Shown piece after piece: positions 1 to 9,432 of a stretch of 64,000 bases of DNA. The DNA is taken from NCBI RefSeq assembly GCF_947497555.1, contig NZ_CANMGY010000004.1, forward strand, positions 62,001 through 126,000, read 5' to 3'. The notes under the pieces are model-generated. The model saw only the letters and a list, made by a program, of their open reading frames with translations. It was not told the DNA's origin and made no database searches. Position numbers and translations under genes: made by a program. Source of the DNA: an uncultured Umboniibacter sp. (GTDB lineage Bacteria > Pseudomonadota > Gammaproteobacteria > Pseudomonadales > DSM-25080). The first letter of the stretch is position 1. Each line of letters begins with the position of its first letter.

Positions 1-2
1 AA

Positions 3-86
3 GACGATAAGCCGATGTTCGACAAATTCTTAGCGATGCTAGATGACTTAGATGATGTCCAGCGGGTTTACCACAACGCTGAGTAA
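3..86 (+). CDS. YebC/PmpR-family protein, C-terminal fragment
   Basis: Only the last 27 codons and a TAA stop are in the window; the gene enters from the left edge. The readable tail has the LDDLDDVQRVYHNAE ending that closes YebC/PmpR (TACO1) proteins, which assist translation of difficult peptides or act as regulators depending on the lineage. A strong hairpin follows 40 bases downstream. The assignment rests on a short tail, but this ending is very characteristic of the family. Confidence 0.75.
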   Translation, partial: DDKPMFDKFLAMLDDLDDVQRVYHNAE

Positions 87-125
87 ACGTCTTAGCTAAA
101 TGATTTCAGCGCTGCCACCTCAACA

Positions 126-154
126 AAAATCCGAAGCGAATAGCTTCGGATTTT
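126..154. terminator. Bidirectional intrinsic terminator
   Basis: A perfect 12-bp stem, AAAATCCGAAGC with GCTTCGGATTTT, encloses a 5-base GAATA loop. The A-run on one side and T-run on the other make it usable from both strands. It lies between the convergent yebC-like gene and the leftward FMN enzyme gene. Confidence 0.8.
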
Positions 155-162
155 CGTTAAAG

Positions 163-1731
163 CTACGCAACTTCATCAATCCAGAGCTTTCGCCAGCGCT
201 CGGGCATATCATCACTGAGTAGCTGCCCTTCTGAGAGTAACTCATCCGCCTCAATACAATCACTGATAATGCCATCACCATTACGGCGTTTGACCATCCA
301 GGGCTTCAGCTTCGCTGGGTCATTTATTCCCATGGCACCAATTAGGTGGAAGAAGTTCTCACAGCTCGCCGCTTGAAAATTTGCAATTCTCACGGCTTTA
401 CTTGCGGGGTTCAAAGCTCTTGATCTCACTGGATCTTGCGTTGCTATACCCGTTGGACACAGATTGGTGTGACAGCTTTGCGATTGAATACACCCCATTG
501 CTAACATCATAGTTCGAGCCGCATTAACAACATCTGCCCCCAATGCCAGCTTGGATAGGATATCGAAGCCCGTTGCTGTTTTTCCAGACGCAATAACTGA
601 TATTTCTGAGCGTAATCCCGCTCCCATTAGTACTTGATTAACGAAAGCAATACCCTCAGCGATTGGGTAGCCTAAACGGTTCGAGAACTCCACGGGTGCC
701 GCGCCGGTTCCACCTTCCGCACCGTCAACTGTGATGAAGTCGGGTAGGACTCCCGTACTCAGCATTGCCTTAACCAATTGGATAAATTCACTTCGCTTTC
801 CGAGGCACAGTTTAAAACCAACGGGCTTGCCACCGGATAGCTCGCGCAGATGAGCGATATACTTCATTAATGCCTCAGGGGACGACGCGAGCGGGTGTCT
901 TGCCGGTGAAACACAGTCTTGATCTGTCGCGATCAGTCTTACGGCAGCAATTTCCTCGGTAATCTTTTCCTTAGGGAGCACGCCTCCATGGCCGGGTTTG
1001 GCGCCCTGGGAAAGCTTAATTTCAACCATCTTCACGGCATCTTGGGATGCTGAAGCTTGAAACATTTCGGCATCAAATTCCCCGTCCTGCGTCCGACAAC
1101 CAAAAAGTCCCGAGCCAATTTGCCAAACTAGATCACCACCGTGTTGATGGTAGGGGCTAATGCCGCCCTCTCCCGTATTGTGGTAATAGCCGCCTAATTT
1201 GGCAGCTTGGTTAAGCGCGCTAATTGCATTCGCGCTCAGCGAGCCAAAACTCATTGCCGAAGTATTTAGCCTCGATGCCGAATAAGGTTTAGTGCACTGT
1301 GACGAACCGATGAGATGACGCTTGGCGCGCTCGGTAACTTCGGTTGGGTAGATAGAGTGTTCGATAGATAGGTAGTTTTCTTCATAGAGATCTCGCTCTG
1401 TCCCAAATGCCTTGGCATCGTTGAGGCGCTTTGCACGGCGATACACGGTATTCCGCTGCTCTCTGCTGAAAGGCCTTTCTTCTGTATTCGAGGCAATGAA
1501 GTACTGATGGATTTCATCATGGAAGGACTCAAGGATGAAGCGGATATGCGCCACTACAGGATAAAGGGTCGTGATGGTATGGCGATTCAACAGCACATCA
1601 TAAAGGCCTATAGCCGAATAGGCTAAGGTGATTATCAGCAGGAAATAAATATCGAATACAACGGCAATAGTAGCTGCTGCAAGATTCCCAACCGTGGAAA
1701 CAAATAATAGAACTCGCTGCATTAATGTCAT
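163..1731 (-). CDS. Membrane-anchored FMN-binding glutamate synthase-family protein
   Basis: A 522-residue protein related to the FMN/Fe-S synthase domain of the glutamate synthase large subunit (GltB, COG0069). Residues about 7-48 form one or two hydrophobic segments, so the enzyme is probably anchored in the inner membrane with its barrel in the cytoplasm. The barrel carries the family signature CxxxxxCxxxxC (Cys414, Cys420, Cys425), which binds a 3Fe-4S cluster in GOGAT. The amidotransferase and GXGXG domains of true GltB are absent and no GltD partner is adjacent, so this is the stand-alone family whose substrate is unsettled. AGAGAGGA precedes the ATG. It is a single gene ending at the shared terminator at 126-154. 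Confidence 0.88.
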   Translation of the reverse strand: MTLMQRVLLFVSTVGNLAAATIAVVFDIYFLLIITLAYSAIGLYDVLLNRHTITTLYPVVAHIRFILESFHDEIHQYFIASNTEERPFSREQRNTVYRRAKRLNDAKAFGTERDLYEENYLSIEHSIYPTEVTERAKRHLIGSSQCTKPYSASRLNTSAMSFGSLSANAISALNQAAKLGGYYHNTGEGGISPYHQHGGDLVWQIGSGLFGCRTQDGEFDAEMFQASASQDAVKMVEIKLSQGAKPGHGGVLPKEKITEEIAAVRLIATDQDCVSPARHPLASSPEALMKYIAHLRELSGGKPVGFKLCLGKRSEFIQLVKAMLSTGVLPDFITVDGAEGGTGAAPVEFSNRLGYPIAEGIAFVNQVLMGAGLRSEISVIASGKTATGFDILSKLALGADVVNAARTMMLAMGCIQSQSCHTNLCPTGIATQDPVRSRALNPASKAVRIANFQAASCENFFHLIGAMGINDPAKLKPWMVKRRNGDGIISDCIEADELLSEGQLLSDDMPERWRKLWIDEVA

Positions 1732-1805
1732 AAGAAATCCTCTCTCATTTCACTATAGCCTAACGTATTTTTATAATACTTTTTAATAACTTAAAAATTC
1801 GACAG

Positions 1806-2006
1806 TTATTGAGGAGTAAATTTTGCCGCGTCAATAATGCTGAAGATATGCACAATCCAGCCAAGCAGCACTAGCCACAGCAATGCTGCTAAACCAAATT
1901 GGATTATGGCGGCGAATAAGCGCCCTTGAACAAGCTGCCCCAAACCGGGAATTATCACACTACAAATTGCCGCAAGTACGTTTCCTGCCGAACCTTGACC
2001 AGCCAT
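1806..2006 (-). CDS. Small TM2-like membrane protein
   Basis: A 66-residue protein starting MAGQGSAG, with an AAGGGG ribosome binding site; an upstream GTG would give three more residues but would lie inside the binding site. Two hydrophobic helices (about 8-25 and 33-58) flank a PGLGQLVQGR turn, and the second ends in an IIDAAKF stretch. This resembles TM2-type small membrane proteins (a PGLGQ-x-x-GR turn and a late Asp). Its function is unknown. It lies alone between the FMN enzyme gene and sstT. Confidence 0.6.
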   Translation of the reverse strand: MAGQGSAGNVLAAICSVIIPGLGQLVQGRLFAAIIQFGLAALLWLVLLGWIVHIFSIIDAAKFTPQ

Positions 2007-2180
2007 AACAATCACCCCTTAAAAATAATATTTGTCTAATATATATAACATTTAATATCAAAACAACTATTATGAGCATCCCTTTCATGTAATATTAGCT
2101 GTCCGTCGTATTGTTATCTGCTTGGTGAACCGTTACTCTTGGAACCAACTAAATAGCTAATTTTAAGGTAGTGACAACCG

Positions 2181-3422
2181 ATGCTAGCCGTATTCCAACC
2201 TCTTGTTCGCCTCTGGCAGACTAGTAGCCTCATCCTACAAATTTTTATCGGTCTGGTTATCGGTGCCGCTATTGGATTGCTGGCCCCAACCAGCGCAATG
2301 TCTCTAGGCCTGTTCGGCGATTTATTCGTTGGTGCTTTAAAGGCTGTTGCCCCTATCTTAGTGTTCATACTGGTTTGCTCAGCAATTGCTAACCATCAAC
2401 CTGGGAAAAAAACCAGTATCCGTGCACTATTAGTGCTATATGGGGTCGGTACGGTAACCGCTGCGATTATAGCGTTGACCGCAAGCACGTTATTCCCGTC
2501 TGAACTTTTGCTTTTTGTAGGCGATACCAGTATCACCCCTCCTTCGGGGATCGGCGGTGTTTTGAATACCTTGATTTTTAACATCGTTGCGAATCCAATT
2601 GACGCGCTCTTATCGGCTAACTATATCGGTATTCTTACGTGGGCAGTCCTACTTGGTCTAGGGTTGCAGAAGTCGAGTGATACCACTAAGCAATCTTTGT
2701 CTGATCTCGCCGACGCGATCACTCGCGTAGTTCGCATTGTCATCGCATTTGCGCCTATTGGTATTCTCGGTTTGGTCGCGTATTCCATTGCTACCACCGG
2801 TTTTGAGGCGATGATTAACTACGGACATCTGCTCGCAGTGCTCGTTGGCTGTATGTTGGTTATGGCGCTATTGGTTAACCCGTTAATCGTCTTCTTGGTG
2901 ATTGGCCGCAACCCGTACCCAATCATCTTCCCCACTCTACTCGCGAGTGGCTTACCTGCATTTTTCACCCGCTCTTCGGCCGCTAACATCCCAGTGAATA
3001 TGAACGTTTGTAAGCGCTACGGCTTACCAGAGGACACCTACGCTGTTTCTATCCCGCTTGGTGCTACGGTAAATATGGCCGGTGCAGCAATTACCATTAC
3101 TACGCTTACACTGGCCGCTACAGCAACCTTAGGGATCCAGGTGGACTTCGCCTCTGCCTTACTACTCTGTATCGTAGCCGCGGTAAGTGCGTGTGGAGCG
3201 TCGGGCGTCGCGGGCGGGTCGTTACTGCTTATTCCACTCGCCTGTTCCTTATTTGGTATCGACAACGAAATTTCGATGCAGATAGTGGCTATTGGCTTTG
3301 TTATTTCGGTACTTCAGGATTCACTCGAAACAGCCCTGAACAGCTCGACGGATGTTGTTTATACTACCACTGCCTGTATCATGGACGATCCTTCACTGTA
3401 TAAAAATATCGCTGAGCAATAA
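2181..3422 (+). CDS. sstT: Serine/threonine:Na+ symporter SstT
   Basis: A 413-residue member of the dicarboxylate/amino acid:cation symporter family (DAACS). The N-terminal stretch [14 protein letters not shown] is nearly that of Escherichia coli SstT, and the length matches (about 414). Later landmarks are the re-entrant-loop serines near [10 protein letters not shown] and the [11 protein letters not shown] motif that lines the substrate and Na+ sites. It should import serine and threonine with sodium across the inner membrane. The ATG at 2181 follows an AAGG about a dozen bases upstream. The DMT exporter gene begins 24 bases after the stop, so the two may be co-transcribed. Confidence 0.9.
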   Translation: MLAVFQPLVRLWQTSSLILQIFIGLVIGAAIGLLAPTSAMSLGLFGDLFVGALKAVAPILVFILVCSAIANHQPGKKTSIRALLVLYGVGTVTAAIIALTASTLFPSELLLFVGDTSITPPSGIGGVLNTLIFNIVANPIDALLSANYIGILTWAVLLGLGLQKSSDTTKQSLSDLADAITRVVRIVIAFAPIGILGLVAYSIATTGFEAMINYGHLLAVLVGCMLVMALLVNPLIVFLVIGRNPYPIIFPTLLASGLPAFFTRSSAANIPVNMNVCKRYGLPEDTYAVSIPLGATVNMAGAAITITTLTLAATATLGIQVDFASALLLCIVAAVSACGASGVAGGSLLLIPLACSLFGIDNEISMQIVAIGFVISVLQDSLETALNSSTDVVYTTTACIMDDPSLYKNIAEQ

Positions 3423-3446
3423 CCGTTTTACTAAAGAGCTGGGCCC

Positions 3447-4298
3447 ATGAAGTATTTGTTTGTAACCACTATTCTGTGGGCCTTTTCTTTTAGCTTAATC
3501 GGCGAATTCCTCGCCGGTTCGATAAATAGTTATACCGCAGCATTCATTCGCTCACTCCTTGCGCTGTTAACGTTTACTCTGCTCTTACGCAAACCCATTG
3601 CAGCAAATCTATTAAGCTTAAAGCTCACGGCGATAGGCGCAATACAGTTAGGTTTGATGTATATCTGCTATTTCCATGCCTTTACCTTACTCACCGTTCC
3701 GCTAGTACTGTTATTTACCATCCTTACGCCTATTTACATCACTCTACTCGATGATGCGCTTACCAAGAGATTTCGCCCTAGCGTATTACTCGTCGCCGTT
3801 ATAGCGGTGCTAGGAGCATTAGTCATTCGCCAACAATCACTCGGCGACAACTATTGGTTAGGATTTCTGGTACTCCAGGGCGCTAACCTATGCTTTGCGT
3901 TTGGTCAGGTCGCTTTCAAGCGGCTCGCCAGGAAGGAACCAAGTTGTTTACTACCCGAGCAACAGCGCTACTTCTTCTTTGGCGCAAGTATCGTTACCCT
4001 CATCGCCATGTTGCTATATGGTGAGTGGCCAAGCGGGATTACGATCAGCCAAATTGGGATCTTAATTTGGCTAGGGGTGGTAGCTTCTGGACTTGGCTAT
4101 TTTTGGTGGAATCGAGGGGCTGCAACCACCGACACGGGAACCCTAGCGATTATGAATAATGCGGTGATTCCGCTTGGGCTCGTAGTTAATCTTATATTCT
4201 GGGGCCAAGACGTAGACTATATAAAGCTTGTAGTTGGTGGAGGGATTATTCTTCTGGCCATGGCTCTTCATCGCCGGTTAACCGCTAATCTTGATTAG
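3447..4298 (+). CDS. EamA/DMT-family transporter
   Basis: A 283-residue, very hydrophobic protein with about ten membrane helices in two repeats of five, as in the drug/metabolite transporter superfamily (EamA, two copies). It begins MKYLFVTTILWAFSFSL, the usual N-terminal helix with the conserved WAFSF pattern. Such proteins export amino acids or other metabolites, or sometimes take up solutes; the substrate cannot be read from sequence. It follows sstT by 24 bases, so a link with amino acid flux is possible but unproven. Confidence 0.82.
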   Translation: MKYLFVTTILWAFSFSLIGEFLAGSINSYTAAFIRSLLALLTFTLLLRKPIAANLLSLKLTAIGAIQLGLMYICYFHAFTLLTVPLVLLFTILTPIYITLLDDALTKRFRPSVLLVAVIAVLGALVIRQQSLGDNYWLGFLVLQGANLCFAFGQVAFKRLARKEPSCLLPEQQRYFFFGASIVTLIAMLLYGEWPSGITISQIGILIWLGVVASGLGYFWWNRGAATTDTGTLAIMNNAVIPLGLVVNLIFWGQDVDYIKLVVGGGIILLAMALHRRLTANLD

Positions 4299-4344
4299 GG
4301 CGTTTTGCTAGCGTCACTTCGCCACAACGTATAGAAAGAATTTG

Positions 4345-5262
4345 TTAGGTTTTCGCAGCCTGATGGTGTTCAAGGATTCGACGTTCAGCTTTCATCATGG
4401 TTCGAAGTTCGCTAAAACTTAAACCTTCTTTTGCTAGATAGTTAGACAGGGTTTTAACGGACACGCCAAGCGACAAGGCAGCGTTCTCCGCGGAACAATT
4501 AAGATCCGCTGCCAATAGTACAACCCGAACTCTCTCCCCCCAAGTAATCTGACAGTATGGCAATTGGACAGCAACTTCATACTCTCTCTTGGCGAGGACT
4601 AATTTTCTCTCACTGTAATTTGCCATCCTAAGCGTGTTTAGACTCTTAGGAAAACGAATAAAAGTTTTGTCCCCACTAAAATGGATAGCAGCCTGCTGAC
4701 ACTGAGTCCTTAACTCACCCACATCACCGTTAACGGTACTGGCTAAGTGAAGTGAAAACGAATCCTGGGAGCCAATGCTCAGAAAGCGTAACATCCGAGC
4801 GGTGGTCACTAGCATAAAGAACTGGATGAAACCGTCAACCGGGCCAAGTTCCAAGTTAGGGGTTAACACGAGCTCAACATCTTCGTTGGACTCGGTCAGC
4901 GAAAGACTTAAGTAACGTTGAACCGTAGCGGTACTAGCTGCGAGAAATCTCACAGCACCTTCGAAATCTTGCGCTAAGTGCGCGCCAAGACAGACTTTTC
5001 CAACCGCTAGGTGGTTGGCGATAAGAACCGGATCATCAAAAATAAGATAAAAGCCAGTGGAGCGTTGAGCGACAGCGATTAAAGAGCTAAATTCTTTAAA
5101 ACACCAAGGACGATCTAGGTCATAAAGTTCAGCTGACGACATGGAAAGCTCCGCCATTAACTTGGCTTCATCAACGCCCCTTTTCCTCAACTCATTGAGT
5201 ATGAGTCTAGGAAAAGCACTGGTTGTTACCAAATCAAGCCATTCGGTACGAAATTCAAACAT
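4345..5262 (-). CDS. AraC-type regulator lacking its second helix-turn-helix
   Basis: A 305-residue protein with the N-terminal ligand-binding domain seen in OruR/ArgR-like AraC regulators (residues about 15-205), then the start of an AraC DNA-binding domain. The first HTH is visible (AENAALSLGVSVKTLSNYLAKEG, split here as helix ...LSLGVSV and recognition KTLSNYL, near residues 258-282). The protein stops soon after at HHQAAKT, where family members usually continue for 35-45 residues with a second HTH and the GFSExSAFxRAFKRW-type motif. None of the three downstream frames restores that motif. It diverges from the deaminase gene mtaD. It may be a degraded or a deliberately shortened regulator. 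Confidence 0.75.
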   Translation of the reverse strand: MFEFRTEWLDLVTTSAFPRLILNELRKRGVDEAKLMAELSMSSAELYDLDRPWCFKEFSSLIAVAQRSTGFYLIFDDPVLIANHLAVGKVCLGAHLAQDFEGAVRFLAASTATVQRYLSLSLTESNEDVELVLTPNLELGPVDGFIQFFMLVTTARMLRFLSIGSQDSFSLHLASTVNGDVGELRTQCQQAAIHFSGDKTFIRFPKSLNTLRMANYSERKLVLAKREYEVAVQLPYCQITWGERVRVVLLAADLNCSAENAALSLGVSVKTLSNYLAKEGLSFSELRTMMKAERRILEHHQAAKT

Positions 5263-5439
5263 ATCTATCTCAGCTTCTGGGTTAAAAAGCGTGAACGACC
5301 AATGTACAGATTTATTATCTGCTAGGTGTTGGCTATTGTATAGGCAAATATTAGGCCCCTAAAGCAATCAAGTGTTTATCACAGTGTCCCTTAACTCAAT
5401 GTCTGGATAGAATACCCATATCAAAATAAGGAATTCAAC

Positions 5440-6771
5440 ATGAGCGTACAATTCGTTGACACGATACTCCACTTTAAGCACCTCCTTGCTATTAAGCCCA
5501 TGACCATCCAACACAATATGGCGCTTGTGGTTGATGAGGGAAAAATAATAGATTTGGTTGCGTCGCACGAAATCCCCTTCACCTATCGCGCCGCGGACGA
5601 GCAGTTCTTCGACAATCATCTCGTCATGCCCGGGCTAATTAATACTCATGGTCACGCTGCGATGAGTCTTCTCCGGGGCTATGCAGACGATTTAGCGCTG
5701 CAAACATGGCTAAATGATCATATCTGGCCCGCTGAATCACAGTTCGTCAGTGCAGCGTTTGTGGAACTCGGCACCGAGTTAGCCATGGCCGAAATGTTGA
5801 TGACGGGAACAACTTGCTTCTCAGATATGTATTTCTTTCCCGATGCGGCCGCCGAGGCAGTTGATAGAGTGGGTATGCGCGCACAAATCGCCGCGACAAT
5901 CTTCGACTTTCCCTGTAACTGGGGCTCTGGCCCTGATGACTACTTGAGTAAAGCACGCAATATGGCGGAAGACCTTAAAGATCATGAGCTAATCAGCTTT
6001 GCGATCGCTCCGCATGCGCCGTACACGGTGAACGACGAGAACTTCGCTAAAGCCAAGTCTTTTGCTGACGAATTCAAGATCCCGCTGCAGGTTCATTTGC
6101 ATGAGACTCAACAGGAGGTTGATGACGCGGTTAATGACAGCGGGGTTCGCCCGCTTAATCGCCTTATCGACAATCATTTCATCGATGCGAGCTCACAGCT
6201 TGTTCATATGACGGCCCTCAACGATGGCGACATCGAAGCGGTTGCTGAGCTGGGCGCATCCGTTCTCACGTGCCCTCGCTCGAACCTCAAGCTTGCTTCA
6301 GGTATGTGCCCAACACAAACGCTTTTAAATGCCGATATCAACGTCGCTATTGGCACCGATGGAGCGGCAAGCAACAATGCCCTTGATATGTTTAGCGAAC
6401 TCCAATACGTCGCGCTGACGGCGAAAATCAAACACCAGAACCCCGAAGCGATCTCCGCTCAAAGCGCACTTCAGATGGCGACAATCAACGGCGCCAAAGC
6501 GCTCGGAATTGATGAGGTCTGCGGTAGTCTAGAGAAAGGTAAATCCGCTGACATCATTGCCATTGATATGAGTGGGATTGATTTACAACCCTGCTTTAAC
6601 TTGATTGCCGAGCTTGTTTATTCACAAGTTGGCCATCGTGTCACAGATGTTTGGGTCGCCGGAAAGCGCTTAGTCCGCGCTAAGCAACTTGAAACCATTG
6701 ACGACAAAAATTTACGTGAGCGTGTCGCAGTGTTTACTGAGCAAGCGTTAACTAAAACAACGAGCGATTGA
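5440..6771 (+). CDS. mtaD: 5-methylthioadenosine/S-adenosylhomocysteine deaminase (TRZ/ATZ family)
   Basis: A 443-residue amidohydrolase. Metal ligands are visible: His70 and His72 in NTHGHAAM, His219 in VHLHET, and Asp307 in IGTDGAASNN, with His192 in APHAPYT also conserved. The block GHAAMSLLRGYADD is typical of the TRZ/ATZ group annotated as MTA/SAH deaminase, which converts S-adenosylhomocysteine to S-inosylhomocysteine or methylthioadenosine to methylthioinosine. AAGGAA precedes the ATG. Its 3' end overlaps the convergent ung gene by 20 bases. Other members deaminate guanine or hydrolyse chlorotriazines, so the substrate is a family-level inference. Confidence 0.82.
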   Translation: MSVQFVDTILHFKHLLAIKPMTIQHNMALVVDEGKIIDLVASHEIPFTYRAADEQFFDNHLVMPGLINTHGHAAMSLLRGYADDLALQTWLNDHIWPAESQFVSAAFVELGTELAMAEMLMTGTTCFSDMYFFPDAAAEAVDRVGMRAQIAATIFDFPCNWGSGPDDYLSKARNMAEDLKDHELISFAIAPHAPYTVNDENFAKAKSFADEFKIPLQVHLHETQQEVDDAVNDSGVRPLNRLIDNHFIDASSQLVHMTALNDGDIEAVAELGASVLTCPRSNLKLASGMCPTQTLLNADINVAIGTDGAASNNALDMFSELQYVALTAKIKHQNPEAISAQSALQMATINGAKALGIDEVCGSLEKGKSADIIAIDMSGIDLQPCFNLIAELVYSQVGHRVTDVWVAGKRLVRAKQLETIDDKNLRERVAVFTEQALTKTTSD

Positions 6772-7435
6772 TCGGTGACAACTGCCAGTTAATGGCTGTT
6801 CGCCCTTTAGACTTCAACCAATCATTGGCTTGACTAAAGTGACGGCAGCCAAAGAAACCTCGATACGCCGAAAGTGGTGAGGGATGCGCGGCGGTTAGGA
6901 CCAGATGTTTCTCTCTATCTAGCAAGGGGGCTTTCGATTGCGCGAATGCCCCCCAAAGCATAAACACAATGCCCTGATCTTGTTTATCAAGCACTCGAAG
7001 AATTTCATCAGTAAAGCCTTCCCATACAGTTAGCTGTGCGCCAGGTTCTCCAAGCGGCACCGTCAACGAAGCGTTGAGCAGCATAACGCCTTGGTCTACC
7101 CATTCAATCAAATGCCCATGATCCACAGGCGCCACCTGTTCATCGGTTGTAAGTTCTTTCTGTATATTCTTCAATGATGGTGGAATCTTTTGATCAAACG
7201 GGACCGAAAAGCTCAACCCTTCCGCCTGACCTTCACCGTGATAAGGGTCCTGCCCCAGAATCACCACCTTAATCTCTGCTGGAGTAAGGAGCTTAAGTAT
7301 TCTAAACCACTGCTCTGTTGGCGGAGCTAGATCCGTTCTCATCAACTCGCCAGTGTGGTCAAGCTTTAATTGTGACCAGACGTCACCCAAAAAAGGAGCC
7401 CACGCAGGTGGCAATATAGGGAGGTATTTACTCAT
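6752..7435 (-). CDS. ung: Uracil-DNA glycosylase, family 1
   Basis: A 227-residue enzyme that removes uracil from DNA to begin base excision repair. The catalytic block LGQDPYHGEGQAEGLSFSVP includes Asp63, and the DNA-intercalating block HPSPLSAYRGFFGCRHF starts at His184. Both are canonical, and length agrees with Escherichia coli Ung (229). The last 20 bases overlap the 3' end of mtaD on the other strand. The gap terminator upstream separates it from hexR-gap, so it is probably transcribed on its own. Confidence 0.95.
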   Translation of the reverse strand: MSKYLPILPPAWAPFLGDVWSQLKLDHTGELMRTDLAPPTEQWFRILKLLTPAEIKVVILGQDPYHGEGQAEGLSFSVPFDQKIPPSLKNIQKELTTDEQVAPVDHGHLIEWVDQGVMLLNASLTVPLGEPGAQLTVWEGFTDEILRVLDKQDQGIVFMLWGAFAQSKAPLLDREKHLVLTAAHPSPLSAYRGFFGCRHFSQANDWLKSKGRTAINWQLSPINRSLF

Positions 7436-7482
7436 ATCTCCATTCTAGCGCTGTTCACCTTGGCGCGTCATTATTAGCAGCG

Positions 7483-7505
7483 AAAAAAAGCCGGCATAAG
7501 CCGGC
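7483..7505 (-). terminator. Intrinsic terminator after gap
   Basis: On the minus strand GCCGGC-TTAT-GCCGGC is followed by a run of seven T. It lies 44 bases past the gap stop codon and closes the hexR-gap unit. Confidence 0.85.
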
Positions 7506-7548
7506 GAAGAGGACAGATGTAGTCATGCCACACCTTGTACGGGATGAG

Positions 7549-8550
7549 TTACTGAGCGTTGAACATGGCTTGAGCGGTATCGAGCATTCGGTTAGAAAAG
7601 CCCCACTCGTTGTCATACCAAGCCATTACTTTAACGAGCTTGCCATTTACGCGTGTCTGAGTAGCGTCAATCGTTGAACTAGCTGGATTATGATTGAAAT
7701 CGCTTGAAACCAACGGTAATTGGTTAAAACCAACAACACCCGGTGACTGCTCCGCTCGTAGGCGAAGAATCTCATTAACGACTTCGACCGTGGTGTCTTT
7801 TTCTACTAAAACAGTCAGATCAACCAGGGAGACGTTCGCAGTTGGCACACGAACTGCCATACCGTCCAATTTGCCCTGAAGCTCAGGCAGGACAAGTCCC
7901 ACTGCCGCTGCTGCGCCCGTTTTCGTCGGCACCATATTATGCGCCGCTGCGCGAGCTCGATACATATCTGAGTGAGGGCCATCCATCAACATTTGATCAG
8001 CGGTATAGGCGTGAACCGTCGTCATATTACCCTGTACAATATTCAGAGCCTTATGAAGAGCCTGTGCCACCGGCGCTAGACAGTTGGTCGTGCAGGAAGC
8101 ATTCGATACGACGGTATCAGTAGCTGCTAAGGTATCGTCGTTGACACCGAACACAATGGTCTTATCCGCATCTGCCACCGGGGCACTACAAAGTACTTTC
8201 TTAGCGCCGGCCGCTAAATGCACTGACGAAGCGTCCTTCGAATTAAACCTACCGGTACACTCCAATACAATATCAACGTCAAGTTCAGCCCACGGTAACT
8301 TACTTGGGTCTGCTTGAGATAATAAGGTAATTGCATCACTGCCGATGGTTAGCTGGTTACTATCAAGCGTGACAGTTTCAGGAAAGATACCGTGAACGGT
8401 ATCGAAATTTAATAAATGCGCGCGATGTTCATTGGACATTAAATCGTTGATAGCGACTAATTGAATCTTCTCGTTAGCCCCTGACTCATAGAGCGCTCGG
8501 GTAACCATACGACCAATACGTCCAAAACCGTTAATTGCAACTTTAATCAT
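7549..8550 (-). CDS. gap: Glyceraldehyde-3-phosphate dehydrogenase, type I
   Basis: A 333-residue GAPDH. The Rossmann start [15 protein letters not shown] and the active-site [10 protein letters not shown] with Cys153 are canonical, as is [14 protein letters not shown] near the C terminus. Asp36 after the second strand fits NAD use. It converts glyceraldehyde-3-phosphate to 1,3-bisphosphoglycerate in the cytoplasm, directly below the Entner-Doudoroff aldolase step. It begins 31 bases after hexR on the same strand with its own AAGG, so it is very probably co-transcribed with hexR under the operator at 9433-9449. Confidence 0.95.
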   Translation of the reverse strand: MIKVAINGFGRIGRMVTRALYESGANEKIQLVAINDLMSNEHRAHLLNFDTVHGIFPETVTLDSNQLTIGSDAITLLSQADPSKLPWAELDVDIVLECTGRFNSKDASSVHLAAGAKKVLCSAPVADADKTIVFGVNDDTLAATDTVVSNASCTTNCLAPVAQALHKALNIVQGNMTTVHAYTADQMLMDGPHSDMYRARAAAHNMVPTKTGAAAAVGLVLPELQGKLDGMAVRVPTANVSLVDLTVLVEKDTTVEVVNEILRLRAEQSPGVVGFNQLPLVSSDFNHNPASSTIDATQTRVNGKLVKVMAWYDNEWGFSNRMLDTAQAMFNAQ

Positions 8551-8581
8551 TTTACTACCTTAATTAATTATCTAATGACAG

Positions 8582-9418
8582 TTATCTGCGTGTATCGGCG
8601 AGACTCTTTTTAACTCGCTGGTACGTTGATTTAGCGCTCTCTCCACGCAGCCTATAGATTGCCGTAGAGAGCAGATCCACCCACATCATCATGAGTAGCC
8701 TCGAACTCATAGGAGTCACAAGTTCAGTATTCTCGGTTGAGCGAATAGGCAGAACGAAATCGGCCACCTTTGCTAAGGAGCTCCCCGCGCGAGTAATCGC
8801 GATCACCGTGGCATTAGACTCCTTTGCTAATTCAGCGACCTCAATGGTTAGCGAAGTCCGGCCGGTAAATGAGAATAAGACGATACAAACTGATTCGTTT
8901 GCCGCGACCGCTGCCATACGTTGCTTTAAGATGTCTTCGTAATAAACAGCCGACACTCCCATGCGGAAAAAGCGATGCTGAGCATCAGCCGCCACAGCAG
9001 CAGACGCCCCGATTCCGTAAAACTCCAATCGATTAGCCTGATTCAGGGCGTCCTCAACCGCGTTCATGTCCACCGAGTTAACGGCTGCGGGAAGCGCATC
9101 CAAATCTGCCTTAGCCTGACGAATCAGTCCGTGGACAATATCGTTATCCGAGCTGTCATCCACTGCTCCGCCACTAAATTGAGCATCAACTGCCACTGAT
9201 GACGCTAACTTGAGCTTTAAATCAGGAAATCCATCACAACCTAAACGCTTTGCCAACCTGCCAACCGTTGGTGGGCTTACCTGAGCTTTAGCCGCTAACT
9301 CAGCCGTACTAATCCGTGTTGCCGAGATCACATCCGCCAAGATCACTTCCGCCACCGCCCGTTCAGCAGCTGATAGACTCGCGAGCGATGCTTCCATTCG
9401 AACTTGTAATTCAGACAC
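8582..9418 (-). CDS. hexR: HexR, MurR/RpiR-family regulator of central carbon metabolism
   Basis: A 278-residue protein with an N-terminal RpiR-type HTH (about residues 1-75, core TAELAAKAQVSPPTVGRLAKRLG) and a SIS sugar-phosphate domain (about 120-250). This is the HexR architecture; HexR in Pseudomonas and Shewanella senses 2-keto-3-deoxy-6-phosphogluconate and controls Entner-Doudoroff and gluconeogenic genes. The start is a GTG with GAGG about ten bases upstream. A near-consensus HexR palindrome sits just upstream of that ribosome binding site, implying autoregulation. gap follows in the same operon, which strengthens the identification. Confidence 0.9.
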   Translation of the reverse strand: MSELQVRMEASLASLSAAERAVAEVILADVISATRISTAELAAKAQVSPPTVGRLAKRLGCDGFPDLKLKLASSVAVDAQFSGGAVDDSSDNDIVHGLIRQAKADLDALPAAVNSVDMNAVEDALNQANRLEFYGIGASAAVAADAQHRFFRMGVSAVYYEDILKQRMAAVAANESVCIVLFSFTGRTSLTIEVAELAKESNATVIAITRAGSSLAKVADFVLPIRSTENTELVTPMSSRLLMMMWVDLLSTAIYRLRGESAKSTYQRVKKSLADTRR

Positions 9419-9432
9419 AGTAATAACACCTC

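Noticed and set aside
5418-5435. The ATCAA half-site of the metF palindrome before mtaD
   Set aside because: Only one half is present (ATATCAAAAT), and it lies in the ribosome binding region, so a shared regulator is not supported.
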